DNA of 64,000 bases from Anarhynchus alexandrinus (lineage: Eukaryota; Chordata; Aves; Charadriiformes; Charadriidae). The stretch covers positions 202,733-266,732 of the forward strand of contig VUYV01000509.1 in NCBI GenBank assembly GCA_008711295.1, read 5' to 3'. The notes beneath the pieces were generated by a model. The model was given only the letters and a program-made list of their open reading frames with translations. It did not search any database and was not told the DNA's origin. A program made the translations under genes and the position numbers. Below are positions 1 through 13,228 of the stretch, in pieces; the first letter of the stretch is position 1, and every line of letters starts with the position of its first letter.

Positions 1-1093
1 TCTTATTCATCTTGAACTTGCCTCACAGACAAGCTTAGGAAGTGTGGGTTAGATGAATGGACAGTGGGGTGGATTGAACAGTGGCTGACAGAGCTCAGAG
101 GGTTGTGGTTAGTGGTGCAGAGTCTAGTTGGAGGTCAGTAACAAGTGGTGTTCCTCAGGGGTCAGTACTGGGTCCAGTCCTGTTCAATATATTCATCAAT
201 GACCTGGATGAAGGGATAGAGTGTACCATCAGCAAGTTTGCTGATGACACAAAACTGGGAGGAGTGGCTGACATGCCAGAAGGCTGTGCCGCCATACAGC
301 GTTACCCAGACAGGCTGGAGATTTGGGCAGAGAGAAACCTTATGAAATTCAACAAGGGCAAGTGTAGGGTACTGCATCTGGGGAGGAACAACCCGATGCA
401 TCAGTACAGGTTAGGGGCTGAACTCCTGGAGAGCAGCTGTGTGGAATGGGAGTCCTGGTGGACAACAGGATGACCATGTGGCAGCAATGTGCCCTGGTGG
501 CCAAGAAGGCCAACGGCATCCTGGGGTGCATCCAGCAGGTCGAGGGAGGTTATCCTCCCCCTCTACTCTGCCCTGGTGAGGCTGCATCTGGAGTATTGTG
601 TCCAGTTCTGGGCTCCCCGGTTCAAGGAGGACAGGGAACTGCTGGAGAGGGTCCAGCAAAGGACTACAAAGATGATTAGGGGACTGGAGCATTTTTCTTA
701 TGAGGAAAGGCTTATGGACTTGGGTCTTTTCAGTTTGGAGAAAAGAAGACTGAGAGGGGGATCTTATCAATGCTTATAAATACTTAAAGGGAGGGTGCCA
801 GGTAGGTGGGAACAGTCTTTTTTCAGTGGTGCCCAGTGATAGGACAAGACGTAACAGGTACAAACTTGAACATAGAAACTCCATCTACACATCAGGAAGA
901 ACTTCTTTACTTTGAGGGTGGCAGAGCACTGGAACAGGCTGCCCAAAGAGTCTCCCACTCCGGAGTCATTCAAAACCCACATGGACACTGTCCTGCACAA
1001 CCTGCTGTAGGTGATGCTGCTCTGGCAGGGGGGTTGGACTAGATGATCTCCAGAGGTCCCTTCCAACCCCAACCACTCCGTGATTCTCTGAAT
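1..1093 (+). mobile_element. CR1 LINE, 5'-truncated, with decayed ORF2 reverse transcriptase
   Basis: A CR1 non-LTR retrotransposon in plus orientation, entering from the left edge and running to its 3' end. Bases 81-473 encode the end of the reverse transcriptase, including the [11 protein letters not shown] motif and the catalytic FADDTK box. The reading frame then shifts, and 489-779 in another frame continues with the conserved C-terminal part ([18 protein letters not shown]). The element ends with the typical CR1 tail, including TAGATGATCTCCAGAGGTCC followed by TGATTCTCTG. The shifts and the missing 5' end mean it is dead. It lies inside or near the large YBX3 intron downstream of exon 5. 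Confidence 0.93.
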
Positions 1094-1555
1094 GTTGCTA
1101 TGTCAGTATTTTAAATGGGTTTGGCTTAACCAGTCAGTTGAAAATAAAATAGCAAAGCAACTGAATTGCTTAGCCCAGAAGTCCTGATAATTTCCTGCAT
1201 CTTCTATAGTATCACAAAAATTCAATTAACATATTACATTAGTATCACTGCCAATTGATGTAGGTGTACTGGCCAGAAGCAGCATGGCTCCAGAATAAAA
1301 CAATTATGCTGTCAGAAGTCCCCAAAACAGATGCAGTTTGACCAGAAAACAGAACATGAGCTTTGAGGTCTTGTTTTACTCCACTGATAGTCAGTATATT
1401 AGCTTCATTTATTAGGAAAGCTTCATTTGTACTCTTAAAAGCACTACACCATGTCTAGCACGCACATGATCCTGATCACTCAATCTCCTTCACAGGAACC
1501 TTTCAACTCAGTGCAACACCTTCTAACAAAACATTAGCTCATCCTAAAGGACAAG
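1094..1555. other. non-coding, YBX3 intron or flank
   Basis: AT-rich sequence between two CR1 fragments. I see no exon with usable splice borders and no YBX3-like coding sequence on the minus strand. Confidence 0.5.
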
Positions 1556-1870
1556 TCACAGAATCATTATAGAATCACAGAATGATTTAGGTTGGAAGGG
1601 ATCTTAAAGATCATCTAGTTCCAACCCCCCTGCCATGGGCAGGGACACCTTCCACTGGATCAGGATGCTCAACGCCCCATCTGACCTGGCCCTGAACACT
1701 TCCAGGTATAGGACCTCCACAGCTTCCCTGGGCAATTTGTTACAGGGTCTCACCACCCCCATACTGAAAAATTTCTTCCTAATATCTATTCTAGATCTAG
1801 CCTCTTGCAGGTTGAAGCCATTACCCCTCGCCCTAACACTACATGCTGTACTCTACATTTTCCTCTGAAG
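1556..1870 (-). mobile_element. CR1 LINE 3' fragment, minus orientation
   Basis: Starts with the reverse-complement CR1 tail (AGAATCACAGAATGATTTAGG) and continues through the characteristic TTCCAACCCCCCTGCCATGG block and the region encoding the last part of ORF2. It breaks off near 1870. About 315 bases of a 5'-truncated insertion. Confidence 0.9.
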
Positions 1871-4800
1871 GAGGTCAAAATAGGCATACAGGCTGCAATT
1901 CCCCATTAAGATCTCCCACAGATTTCTCTAACTCTAGAAAGGTACAAAATTTTATTGCTGTCCCCCCAAAAAAGTTTTGTAAGCATTAACTGTAACTGCA
2001 ATAAGCTTTTTACCCATCTGCTTCCCCTGGTTTCTTGTTAATTTGTTCTTACATCTCTCGAGATCAATCTCTAGCTTTTATATAATACTATTCGTATTTT
2101 CAGGTCTCTTCTGCAAGGCATCAGCCTATAAAACAGTTCTCAAACTATTTAATTTGTTTTCCGACGCACTGGTATAGAGGCTTCTTCTATTACTAATGCA
2201 CACAGTATTTAGATGAGGACATCACCAGTTCTCTAGGTTATTCCATAATTCATTTTCTGTTTTAACTTTCTGACTACAGCTCCACACCATGTCTATGTTG
2301 TCACAGACAGTTTAGTGAAGACCACAGTCTCTTTTCTGTAGTGGATACAATTAAGAAGTCTGATATGAACAAGTACTTCTACTTTCCACAGAACTCTCCA
2401 AGGAATCTAGACACAGTTCCACTGAAGCTGGTTAAACACTTCAGATTCCTCAAGGTTCTCTTTGCTTTTGACAAATTCACACAATGTGTTCAAAAACAGA
2501 CCCAGTAAGTTACGTGCAGAGTACAGACACATTTGAGCTAGCATGGCAAACAAAGGATAGCATCTCTGGTTTGCCTAAAACCATACCAGTAAGAAAGGAG
2601 AAAACAACTCTTGCTGCACTACAAGGTTGGATTGGAGTTGCTAACCAACATCAATTAAAAGTTCTTGAAACCTAGAAGGTCACCATGTCACAAGTCACCT
2701 CAACAAATTAAACACTTCCCCCCAAGTAAATACAGGATTGATGATGTGGTCAGCTGAGCTCTGGGAAAACTTTTCACCTCTGCAGCCTAGTAGATCTTCA
2801 AGCATAGCAGGCCTGGGTACACTGAAACCTTTTCCTTCAGGTGTGCAGCAAGAGTTGCCTACAGCTGAGTAAATATCCTTTCGGCAGACACAGCCCAAGA
2901 GTGCTATACCATCAGCAACTCAAACTTGTCCCATATATCCTTCAGGACAGTTAGCCAGAAACAGTTCCTCAAGTAGGGAAGCACAGCCGGTAATACACCT
3001 ATTAATGGGACCACACAGAACAGCGTACACATATTGCTATGGCTCACAGACATTGCTACTTTTCTTCCCCCTTTACACACATGGGAATGAGGCAGCCTTG
3101 TTAAAGGAAAAGGATATTAGAAAGAAGTGTCTTTCTAGATGCAGTAGACATGCAGTTTCAACATGAAAACGTGTTAACTGAAAAATCACCAAGTGAAAAG
3201 TCTCTAAAAGGAAATACTGATAGCTTCAGATGAGGACACACTCTACTCTCAATTGATCTACCAAAGCAAGCACACAAGAGATGACAAGAATATCTGGGCA
3301 AGTTTGAGTGGTTTCACTGACCTACTCTAGGGCAACTTCAGCGATAGTCGCTGCACACAGCTTTGCAGTCACTGCAAAGTCTTCCTTAAAGTGGAGCTTT
3401 GACTTGTTCAGGCAACTAATACGTGAGATTACACAGGAAACATCTGAGAATGCTGCAGGAGCTGGCTAACATCACTGCCTGGCCAGCATCATCTTTGAAA
3501 GGAAACAGCAATCATGGAGTTTACCTCATTACCTGTTAAGATCGGCATGCTAAGGGAATGGTACTATAAGGTCTTCATCATCCTTGAATGAAACAGAATT
3601 TACTCTTAATTTTCACAGATTATACCAAATCCAGAGGAGCAGTCAATGCACTGATAGGCAGGCCTGACATTCAGAGGATACTCAAAAAGCTAAGAGAATT
3701 ACCAACAAACCTCGTAAGCAATGGGAAACAATGAATCCCAGGTTAATCTCCATTTGTAAATTATCATTTGCAAGTTTTGAAGGCTGTAATTCTCTGGGAT
3801 CATTGACTTGAAGAAAGAGCAGTATGGTTTTGGTTATGAAATAACAGGTTACTTCATAGGACATCAGGCACCAGGCACACAACAGCTAAGGTACCCACAC
3901 CAAAACAATCTGGGGACTCGGATGTAAGCAAGCCAAAGGAAGACAGTGAGATAACACAATTTGTTCGCCCTGTGTACATCTTCAAGTACCAGGATCCAAG
4001 CGTGTCATAGTGTCACATGCAAACGAGATTTTTAGTGTCTGCATTAGACATAGAATAGAACACGCGCAGCATGAGTACCCTGAAACTGAACGTTCCTGAT
4101 GTCCGAGATGGGTCTCACATTATCACTCTTCAGGCAGAAAGAAACAGCAGCTTTCCATACTCAGTAGTACACAGGGTTGTCTAAGCCTTGATATGTCTGC
4201 TTATTTAAAATCTCAAGCAGCTCCAACACAACACTAATACCACTGACTAAAGCATTCGCTCCCAATAAAGACAGCTGAGGGTGATTTTAATCTCAGGACA
4301 GCAAAAGGAAACAGAATCAATACTGGAATGTAGCTGGTTGATAAACTAACAGATAAGAATGGAAACATCAAAACACTGAATGTAACTAAGTATCCTAATT
4401 CTTGGCCACTTCGCATGTAAGCTGAAGCTACAAACTTTACTGCCACAAAAACAAAGGCACACTCAGTAATAAGCATTCATCAGTTACCATCACCAACTTC
4501 TAGCAGTCTCAAAGGGACTTGGAAAGAACACCTTTCATGTATTTAAGGCTCAGTGGTGTCCAGCAGGATTAAAGAAAAGACCTCACGATAGCTAGTATCA
4601 AGAGCTAGGCTTTAAGGAAGGATTTGACAACACTCAATTTGTCCCCATGCTGTCAACTCTGTAGAATAAGATGAGAAGAGAGTTGTATTGCTTGGGTAGA
4701 GACTTCCACCAGGGCTCTCACATTAGATCATTCATACATTCCTGCAAGCGATGATCACAGACTGAACTATGAACGAAAAGATAATCAAGCCTGGAGTACA

Positions 4801-5516
4801 TTCCAGTTGGTTGGATTGTTCCAAAAACCAATTTAGCACAGGCGCAACATGAATAGGAGTAGTAACTGCTAGAACTACAGCCATGTACCTCATACTTATT
4901 TCTTCCTTCGCAAAAACCTGCAGGGAGCTGCTTAGGAAGGGTTGCAGATGTTATGAAAGAGTTGTGCATAGCTAGTTTAAAGAAAAAATGCATTATCTTT
5001 CCACTGTACTGCTGTAGCAGAGGCCCATGAATGGATGATACATGGAGGTGTCAACTAGTTGGTCAAACTACTACCATGCCATGCAAAAACAATGACCTTC
5101 TAAACAAATCTGGTTTTCCAAGTAACCCTTCCAAATTATGGTTACACTACTTAGAGCAATATAAATACTTCCCCTTGCTTCAGGTAAAGGGCCTGGTGAA
5201 CCACTTAGGTGTCTCACTCCTTTGTGTTTACTCTTCAAATAAACAGATACCTTAACGCCCAAAGAGATGCTTTGAACGCTATTCTAGAAAGACATGCCAA
5301 GAAGGGGCCTACAGGACACCAAATAATAGAAAGCATCAGTATCAACATCAATGATGTGCTGGAGGAATCCAGAATGTTCCTGAAGAACACTCACAACTTA
5401 GTTAAGCATTGACAGTCTACTATATGCCAGTGGTGAACCTGTAGTTCCCTCATGAAAAGATCAGAAGACTGCTGAGGATGCAGGATTACCACCACCACTA
5501 AAGAAATTAAACTTAC
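1871..5516 (-). other. YBX3 intron 5 (partial), no exon seen
   Basis: Read on the minus strand below exon 5, this stretch should contain YBX3 exon 6 and later exons if they were close. I looked for the arginine/proline/tyrosine-rich coding typical of the Y-box C-terminal domain and found none. The intron after exon 5 is therefore at least 5.5 kb, and the rest of the gene lies outside the window. Confidence 0.5.
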
Positions 5517-5639
5517 ACTTCGAGGAGGTCCACGGCGTCGGCCATAATAGCCACGTCGATAGCGGCGCCGGTCTGCAGCATAGCGGCTGCCTTCTACAGG
5601 GACTCCATCTGGACCAGTGACATTAGCTGCTTCTGCACC
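5517..5639 (-). CDS. YBX3: YBX3 exon 5
   Basis: 123 bases, 41 codons, phase 0 at both ends. Acceptor TTTTAG before 5639 and donor GTAAGT after 5517. It encodes [14 protein letters not shown] through [11 protein letters not shown], the join between the cold-shock domain and the basic C-terminal domain. The last residue reads Ser where I recall Asn in human; it is the final codon before the donor, so a slightly different splice choice could change it. Confidence 0.95.
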
Positions 5640-8600
5640 CTAAAAGGCCAAAGGAAAGTAAGCCAAGGTGGTGCAAGAAAAGAACAACAGGGTACAGGGA
5701 GAAGATAAAACAGAAGAGGCTTGTTTGCATCAGTTCCCAGCTACAGAGATTCCTTCCTCCCCAGCAGTGCAAAAGCAGGCCTGTTACTCTCAACCCCATA
5801 ACAGTTTCGGGTTGACTCATGACGATATCAGCCAGGCCAAGTTCAAACAAAAAAGGAAAGTAGTAACTGATTAAAGACAAAATAGAAAAACAAAAGCAAA
5901 AAAGCTCAGAAAATGTTTGAGAAAGTAGAATTGCAAAGAACTTGAAAGTTCTTACAGTAATTAAGCTACCAGACTCCAAGACAAATTCTTCAGGGCAATA
6001 TATGCATCAGTTAACGTTTACTGGGCAGAGCGCAAGCTTCAAATGCTCTAGCACATAAAAATTACAAATTCTAGAAGCACTGGGATGTAGTTAAAATAGA
6101 GTTTTGACACATATCTAGAAACATTCGTAATGAAGCCTTTAAAAAGCAGATCTTCCACAGAAAAGCTGTATGAATGCTACCCACTGCAGGGATTAACACA
6201 TTAGACAAAACCACCATACACACAGCCAAGGCTCTGCATTACTCCCCACTGGAGTGATGTTAACTCTGTTGGGCCATACCCCAAGTCTCCATAATCTCTC
6301 ACCTTCTCTCCCTCGACCACATCAAATTCTACAGTCTCTCCATCACCAACACTGCGCAGATATTTCCGTGGGTTGTTTTTCTTTATCGCTGTCTTTAAAG
6401 AAAAAAGATACAGAAAAATATGTTAGTTTATCTTACTCATTATCATACACATTCATAGTCCTGTAGATGAGGGAAGGACAATGTTCTGTTACAATCCCAA
6501 CTCTACATACCAGATCAGTCACCACACCACAATACTTCAAATAGATAGATGTCTCTCCTATTCCACAGGCCCTCCAATACAGCCTCCAATAGAGCCAAGT
6601 TTTTACTCCTTTCTCAGTACTCATGGGCTTACAAGTCAGCTGTTGCTCCAGGATCCTCTCTGTCAAGCCCACTAAATAGCCAGACTGTTACATATTTCCG
6701 TATGACCTAAGTTCAGAGTGTTTGATCTCCTGCAAGCTGTACAAAGGCAGCTCCAGCAGCAACTGTGACCCATGCCTTCACAGTCATTAGGAGACCTGCA
6801 AACAGTCTACAGAGAGATTAAGACCAGGAGCAATTTTGTAGAAGATGGCATTAACTATAAGGTATCATGGCAACTCAAAGTAACTAGAGAAGAATTACTA
6901 GAACTCTGATGCAACATAAATAAGCATTTTACGTAAGCGCTGTAAGGGATACCCCCAAATATTAGGTGAGTCCCTAAGGAACACAGGAATCATACCAGAA
7001 CAGACAATCTCAGTCTTAGTCATTTTTTCTAAACAGAAACCCCAACATACTGTTAATAATGTGGCTTCGGATCAAAACCAGTTGAAAACCTCCTCAGACT
7101 CACAGGAGCACTTAAACCTCCTGGAGCCACTCCTCAGCCTGTCAACTACAGATACATTTCACTCCGTGGAATATTTCCAGGATTCCACAAAAGGCATTTA
7201 GCAAGACAAGCATACTGTCTGTTCATTTGGTAAGGGTTCACAAACTGGAAGAGGCCAGGGGAGAAAAAGAACCCCACCACCAAACAAAACCAAAACACAT
7301 ACATTGTACAAGCCAATCTAGGAGCCAGGTTTTTACTGAAGTTCTCTTACATTAAGACCAATACCCTTAAAGTTCTCTCATCGGGGCATCTTTTGTTAGC
7401 ATAAAGGAGGCAGGTGCAGAGCCAGTAGACAGAAGCGCACATGGAAATACAGGGCACAAATCTGGCTTAAGAAGTGGGATGCAGGGCAGAAACAGAAGAT
7501 GCAGTTGTCCTATCTGTCTGCAGTTCAAGGAAAACAAGCAGAATGAAAGTCAGTTGAGTTGTTGCCCACATGTGGCAGCTACAGTCATTCAGTCAACAAT
7601 AGGCAAAAAATACTTCCCACTGAAGGAAAAGTTCTAATCAGTTTAAAGTTGAGCTTGACCAGTTTAGGAAAAGTATTCTCATTGTTGCTGAATACAGTCC
7701 CTTTGTGTTTTAGGCAACAGGCCAGCATGTTCTTTTAGCCCTACATCTAGCCACACCTTTCCCTGTACCCTGCAGTGTCCCTGAACAGCTTAAGGAAGAA
7801 TGCAAGAGTGTACATATTATTGCTGTCAAAACAAAAACAACCCAAGAGCGGGTTTTTTTTGATACAGGAAGAGAATGAGCTACTCAAGTGAATTCTTTTG
7901 GGAATTACTTTACAAAGCAGAGACTCCCACCATCAACAGACAGCTCTGTTTGCTTTCTGCTGACCTATGAGTGTAATTGCCCCATTTCTAAAATCAGCTG
8001 GAAGAGCTAGCTTTTCCATAAATGTCATATACTAATACTAAAATCATTATCTTCACAGCAGATTAAGGGCTTAATTCTTTCACCACCACTTGCACTGAGA
8101 CAACTGACTCAATCTTGTAAGACTTGTGCTCTGCATATGACGGAGATGTCAACAAGCTGTATTTCAAACTCCTTCCCCTTCCTTGTAAGTGCAGAAGAAT
8201 AAAGGACTACCAGATTTCTTTTCAGCAGAGGATGTACTTAAGATTAATCAAGCTTCTCAAACATCCTCCAAGAAGGGTAATGGAAGATAAATTCGGTAAG
8301 ATTCCGCATGTTCTGTTCCAGCTTTAGGGACAGAAATTTCCAAATTCAGATTTGCAATTGAATAACCTGCCAACAGGAGACAGAGGCTGCCACACACAGT
8401 AGGCTGGAGTTTGTTTTATAAAGACAACCAGGAACAATTTTGAGTAAGTCCTAGAATTCAGAGCAGAAACTATACAGCTTCACTACTTGCTACTTCAGCT
8501 GCAGGTAAAAATTGCTGAAATAAGCTTCTAACAAGCCTAAGCTTTAAGCTTGATGAAAATACTTTTACTCTATATCCAGAGGGGAGAGAGCACTATTCTC

Positions 8601-11600
8601 CCTGTTACTGTTTTCCAGCATCCTGCAGGCCCCAGCTTCTTTGATTCAAAAGACAGATGTTTTGTGTTAGCACAGACAGCACTCAACAATTAAGACAGAG
8701 CCTTTCCTTTCCCAAGGGGACACTAATGAACAGACAGCTATAAGAGTCTTCAGAGCTAGTTCAGTATTTTGTTTGGAAGAGTTCTTTCCATATCCTCATG
8801 ATATCACCACATCACATGCACATCCAGCGTTGTCACAGCAATAGCCAAAATTTGTTACACCAGTTACTGGTGCACATAGACGAGGCTGTGCCCAATGAAT
8901 ACAATCCAGTGAAGACAAAGAAAGACCTGTGCAGCAGAAGAGCTTAACTCCTCCTCGCTGCTTGTTGATTTAAATTATGCCTAATTTAACTGGACTGCTC
9001 TGACTACTGACATTTTTAATGGTGTTAAGTCGCAAGACCCTCCTTCCCCGCAGACACGCTCCACTCCAGCCCAGCAGGCGGACCTATCCCTCTTGCTCGC
9101 ACCACCTCTGACTGACCCAGTGCCCTAGATACCACCTTGCACGAACCAACCCGACAAGGACGGATGCAAGCAAGATGAAGCACATGAAGCAGTGCCCTTC
9201 CCCAAAACACCGCTTGGGTCCCCTGATAGACAAAGGGTTAATTCAAAGCAAGCCATGCATGCCCTAAAGAGAAAAGCATTTTAATCTGTACTAGGTTTAT
9301 AAATAGCATCCAATAGCCAGACACCCAGCGTTAACCCCCATTCCAATCATGAGATCGGCCTGTTCCCTCCCTGCTGCGGATGCGTGCTGGGGAGGCAGGG
9401 AGGAGGCTGTATCTATTCAACTAGGTCAGCCTTATTCTGAAGGGATTAGGCATGTAATCCAGCCCCTCCCGGGACGGGTGCGGGGAGGAGGGGCAGAACC
9501 GGCAGGAACTGTGGAGAGGGAGCTCGCAGCAGGATGTTTGCTTACGCCATGGATTTGCCTCCCTCGCCGGGCGGGCCCCATCCGCTGGCCCTGCCGAGCC
9601 AAGCGCGCAGGCAGGAGCTCCGGCCAGAAAGCCCCGGGCTCTGGTGGCAAGCACGTTCACCACCTACAGGAAGAGCTCGAGATGGAAGAGCTGAGGAACA
9701 CCCGACTGCAGCCAGCCCCAGGCCAGAGCTGGAAGCATCTACTCTGCCACGCACAGCCCACCAACAGGGTTAATCGGATGCAACCTTGCACGTGATGTGG
9801 TGTTTCTGAAACATCAAGCCAGTTTTGCTCAGTGCTCACTACGAGAGGATTACAGCCACAGGAGATAAGAAATAAGTTCCAAACATACCAGTTTACATTT
9901 AGGTGAATAATCTCCACAGGTGAAGGAGACAAAACACCACAGATAATACTAGCTCGCTGTGGGCCTTCACTGTTTGGGTCTCCGCAGGCAGCCTTCCCAA
10001 GCAGAACAACAACTGATCCATCTTATCTCTGTCATCAGCACAACAACCGTTTTCTAGGGTATCTTCTCACAGGTCTCAGGGTGACCTCACAGTTTTACAG
10101 TGCCACCTATCCAGAACATAGTTCTGCTACTAGAACTCTTTCCACCTTGCCCAGACATGTTCCCATCAGGCCACAGATGCAGTATCTGTATCAGCATGCA
10201 CACAACACACGGCCCTCAAGGAAGGAGGGTGACCATTAGAAATTGGTACATGCATTGAGAGCTCTTGCTCCCTGTCCACTAACTGAATCGGGAATGGGTA
10301 CTGCACACACTTCCTGACATCTTCACTCATTACAGGCTGACTCCCTCCCAGCTTCACCCACTATAGGGATAATAGGTCTACACCCCTTGACCCAGAGAAA
10401 CAGTTATCACAGGCTATTTAGTCATGAAGCCACAAAAACTAAACTAACTCTCGATATTGACCAGCATGTTTAACACAACTACATATGCACATATCTTCGT
10501 CCTCTGTGACCAACTCCAAGTGCAAGGTTCCTGGCTACATTTGATGGAAATACTGCCACATGTGCCACAGAGAAAGCTCACGCTTTTAAGAATCACATGG
10601 GCCTGCAGACGCTTCATATGGGACAGGCTCCAGGGGCAATATTCCATCTTCTGGTGAAGCAAGAGTCTCGGATTATGCAAAACCAGATCTAAGCCAACTA
10701 AACAGTTTATATCAGCCCAGAGACAGCATCCTCTGTCTTCCCATTAGTTGCCTGTGACCTGAGAGTCATAGTATAAACTTAGAACAGCCTACTGACAGTT
10801 CAAGGAAACTGTCAATAACAAGCCGCTGGGCAACCTCTCTCTGCTTGGGCACACTTGGCACACAGCCTTCCTCCTCTTCTTCCTAAGAGCAGCTGCCTCA
10901 TGCAGCAACAGCTGATGGCAACCCAGGCTGGTCAAGAGCCAGACTAGATCACTTTCTCGCCAATACCAGGGAGGGCAGATAAAACAGACCTGCAAACGAA
11001 GAGGGGAGGAAGAAACAGAAGACATGAGGAGCACGAGAAAGTGTCGGGGAAAGGACAGACAAGTAGCGAGGTATTTACAAAACAGGAGTCATCTCCTCAG
11101 GGAAGGGACAACCATATAAAACCACACCAAAAGCACTGCCAAAAACCTTCAGTGTTCCAATCAGAGCAGACAACAGAAAGCATGAAGAGTTATAATACTA
11201 TTTCTGCAGTTATAACTCCAGAGAGAAGGAAAATATACCCTAATACTCTTCCCTGAAAATTTCAATATACCTGTCCATTCAAGGTATTTATGGTAACCAT
11301 TCTAAAAAGCCAGGACAAGGTTGGGGGGCTGTTTCAGGAAGTTGCATTAGAAACCTAGCATAGTAGCCAACTCTAAGTACAATTACTGCTGTCTTACCTG
11401 ATGAACAAACACATCTTCTTTGGTATCATTTCTGCGAAAAGAAAGTGAGAAGTCGTAAGAGTTTAGACTAAGAGACTTAAATAGAAATCCCCGACTTCAC
11501 AAGTGAAGCCCTCCTTCCCCCAGCCTGCAGTACATCCCCTGGATTCCATACATTCTGTGTAAGTCTACGGTACGAAGACCCGGCTCTGAAATTGCCAGGG

Positions 11601-13228
11601 TCATATGCTTGACAGCAGAAAGGACTCCCCACCCTTCAGAGGGTGAGGGGATGGGGGGGGAGGTTCTCCATAATCTTCTGGCAAACATTCAATATTTTGT
11701 TTTGACACAGAGCAGAGTTAATGACTAGACTGCTTGCCTTTTACTATTCCACCCCCCCCAAAAAAAACTTCCACGGGGGCTGCAACTTGAGCTGTTATCC
11801 CAGAGGTCAAGCAAGACCATCGACAGGACTGGCCACAGCTGTTAACAGAGCTCTCCTTTCAGTGAAACTCAAAGCAACCGTGCACAAGGTGTTAGGAAAG
11901 TCCATTGGAGGGGGACCCAGACATGAACATGAGGATGCCTGGATTAGGCCAGCCAGATCAGGCTTCTGCATGCAAAACATGAAGACAGGTCTGAGACCTT
12001 GATTCTGTGTTCCCATACAACAGACAGAGCCTAGACCCTGCCGGCTGTGCACTCAACTCCTTCTCTGCAGAGGGAACAGGTGGGTCAAAGAGTCTGTGAA
12101 GATAATGCATAATCCAAAACTTGTTGCACTGGATGGAAGTAATAGTACACTTCAGTTTAGGAAGAAAGCTAACAAGTTATTACACCGTATCCAGCTGCAG
12201 GCTCTCACATCAACTGCTGTGAGAGACTGTAAGAGTACTTGCTAATTCAAGCTTTTCTCCTAAACTTACATAACACTGGATAGTAGCCTCCAGAGACTGG
12301 GATTAATACTGTACAGGGCTGCCTTCAGATCCATGAAACGGGGCTCTTCTACCCCTGTCTACAGTATCCAACTCACCCAAATCTACCTGCTTCGTAACAG
12401 TTCAAGGACTTGCAGGACAAAATAACTTGCCAGATGTCTTTTGCAAGACAAGCATTCACCATGCAGGAGCTTTGTTTTTCATAAAGCACACAAGACATTC
12501 AAGCCCTTCAACCCCACCAATATTCCAGCCTTAAAAGCCAGAGCTTTCTCTAGTAACTTGCAAGTGTGGGTCTTACACACTTAGAGTTGAAGTGTGATCA
12601 GTATCACTTACAGCTATTTGGATTACCAGTGCCATTCAGAAGTTTGTTCATGTTCAGAGGAGAAGAAAAAAAGATACAAATAAAAAATTTCTGTGAACCC
12701 AGGCCTGGGATATCTTCAGTTAGATGATATAAGAGAATCTCAATGGCATTTAGAGTAGGTATTTTGACCAATCAGTTAACACTTGAATTTTTATCCAAAA
12801 GTATTTCCCCTAGCCCTCCAACCTTACTTGCACCTTTAAAAAAAAAAGCCAGGCAGTCACAAAAGAACATACAGCTTATTAAAGGTATAGTACCAGTAAA
12901 CATGAGAAACAAGTAACAAATTTGTAATGAGTTTGACCCTTTCTGTTTTCTCCCCATACACATAACCTTCAATGGAGGGGGGGTGGGAGGGAGAGTCCCC
13001 TGAGATGATGCCCGAGTTTGTGGAATGCCTGGCCAAATTCAGCTATCAACTGAACGAACTTGTAGCGATGTCCTCGGGTCTCTGCTGCAATTACTAATGC
13101 ATGACATATTACTTGTACTATGAGTCTTAGTACAGTAAATATGACTATCATAATTTAAACATACCTGTTGATAAAGCCATATCCATTTCTGACATTGAAC
13201 CACTTGACTGTGCCAAGAACTTTGGTGG
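5517..13228 (-). CDS. YBX3: YBX3 (CSDA) Y-box binding protein 3, exons 2-5 (partial gene)
   Basis: Minus-strand gene for a cold-shock-domain protein that binds DNA Y-boxes and single-stranded RNA, acting in transcription and in mRNA packaging and translational control. Four exons join in frame: 13228-13165, 11431-11398, 6392-6303 and 5639-5517. Together they give nearly the whole cold-shock domain: the RNP1-like GYGFI, the RNP2-like VFVHQ, and the charged stretch ending [10 protein letters not shown], followed by the start of the C-terminal domain with clustered arginine and tyrosine ([14 protein letters not shown]). The [22 protein letters not shown] stretch, as I remember the family, points to YBX3 rather than YBX1. 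Junction phases agree throughout (1, 2, 0, 0). Exon 1 is missing, probably in the N gap, and exons beyond 5 lie off the left edge. No frame damage is seen. Confidence 0.95.
6303..6392 (-). CDS. YBX3: YBX3 exon 4
   Basis: 90 bases, 30 codons, phase 0 at both ends, with acceptor TTTAAAG and donor AAG/GTGAGA. It encodes [19 protein letters not shown] and ends [10 protein letters not shown], the second half of the cold-shock domain. Intron to exon 5 is 663 bases. Confidence 0.96.
9340..9740. promoter_or_regulatory. GC-rich block inside YBX3 intron 3
   Basis: About 400 bases that are clearly richer in G, C and CpG than the AT-rich intron around them. Long open frames exist on both strands here, as expected from GC-rich sequence with few stop codons, and none has a recognisable domain. 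It may be an internal promoter or enhancer of YBX3. That is inference from base composition only. Confidence 0.3.
11398..11431 (-). CDS. YBX3: YBX3 exon 3
   Basis: A 34-base exon with acceptor TTTCGCAG and donor CAG/GTAAGA. It completes the arginine codon begun in exon 2 and encodes [11 protein letters not shown], which contains the RNP2-type nucleic-acid-binding motif. The small size matches the fourfold split of the cold-shock domain in vertebrate Y-box genes. Intron 3, to exon 4, is about 5.0 kb. Confidence 0.95.
13165..13228 (-). CDS. YBX3: YBX3 exon 2
   Basis: 64 bases, acceptor TTTCCAG and donor AG/GTATGT. It enters in phase 1 (completing an alanine codon) and encodes [20 protein letters not shown], the first strands of the cold-shock domain with the RNP1-type motif. 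Exon 1 must end with the matching G in phase 1; no such exon end is visible in the known sequence up to the gap. Confidence 0.95.

Noticed and set aside
5209..5412. Plus-strand frame ending [20 protein letters not shown]
   Set aside because: Short, inside a YBX3 intron on the opposite strand, with no supporting signals.
9349..9795. 148-codon open frame in YBX3 intron 3
   Set aside because: Base composition explains the lack of stops; several overlapping frames are open on both strands and none has a domain.
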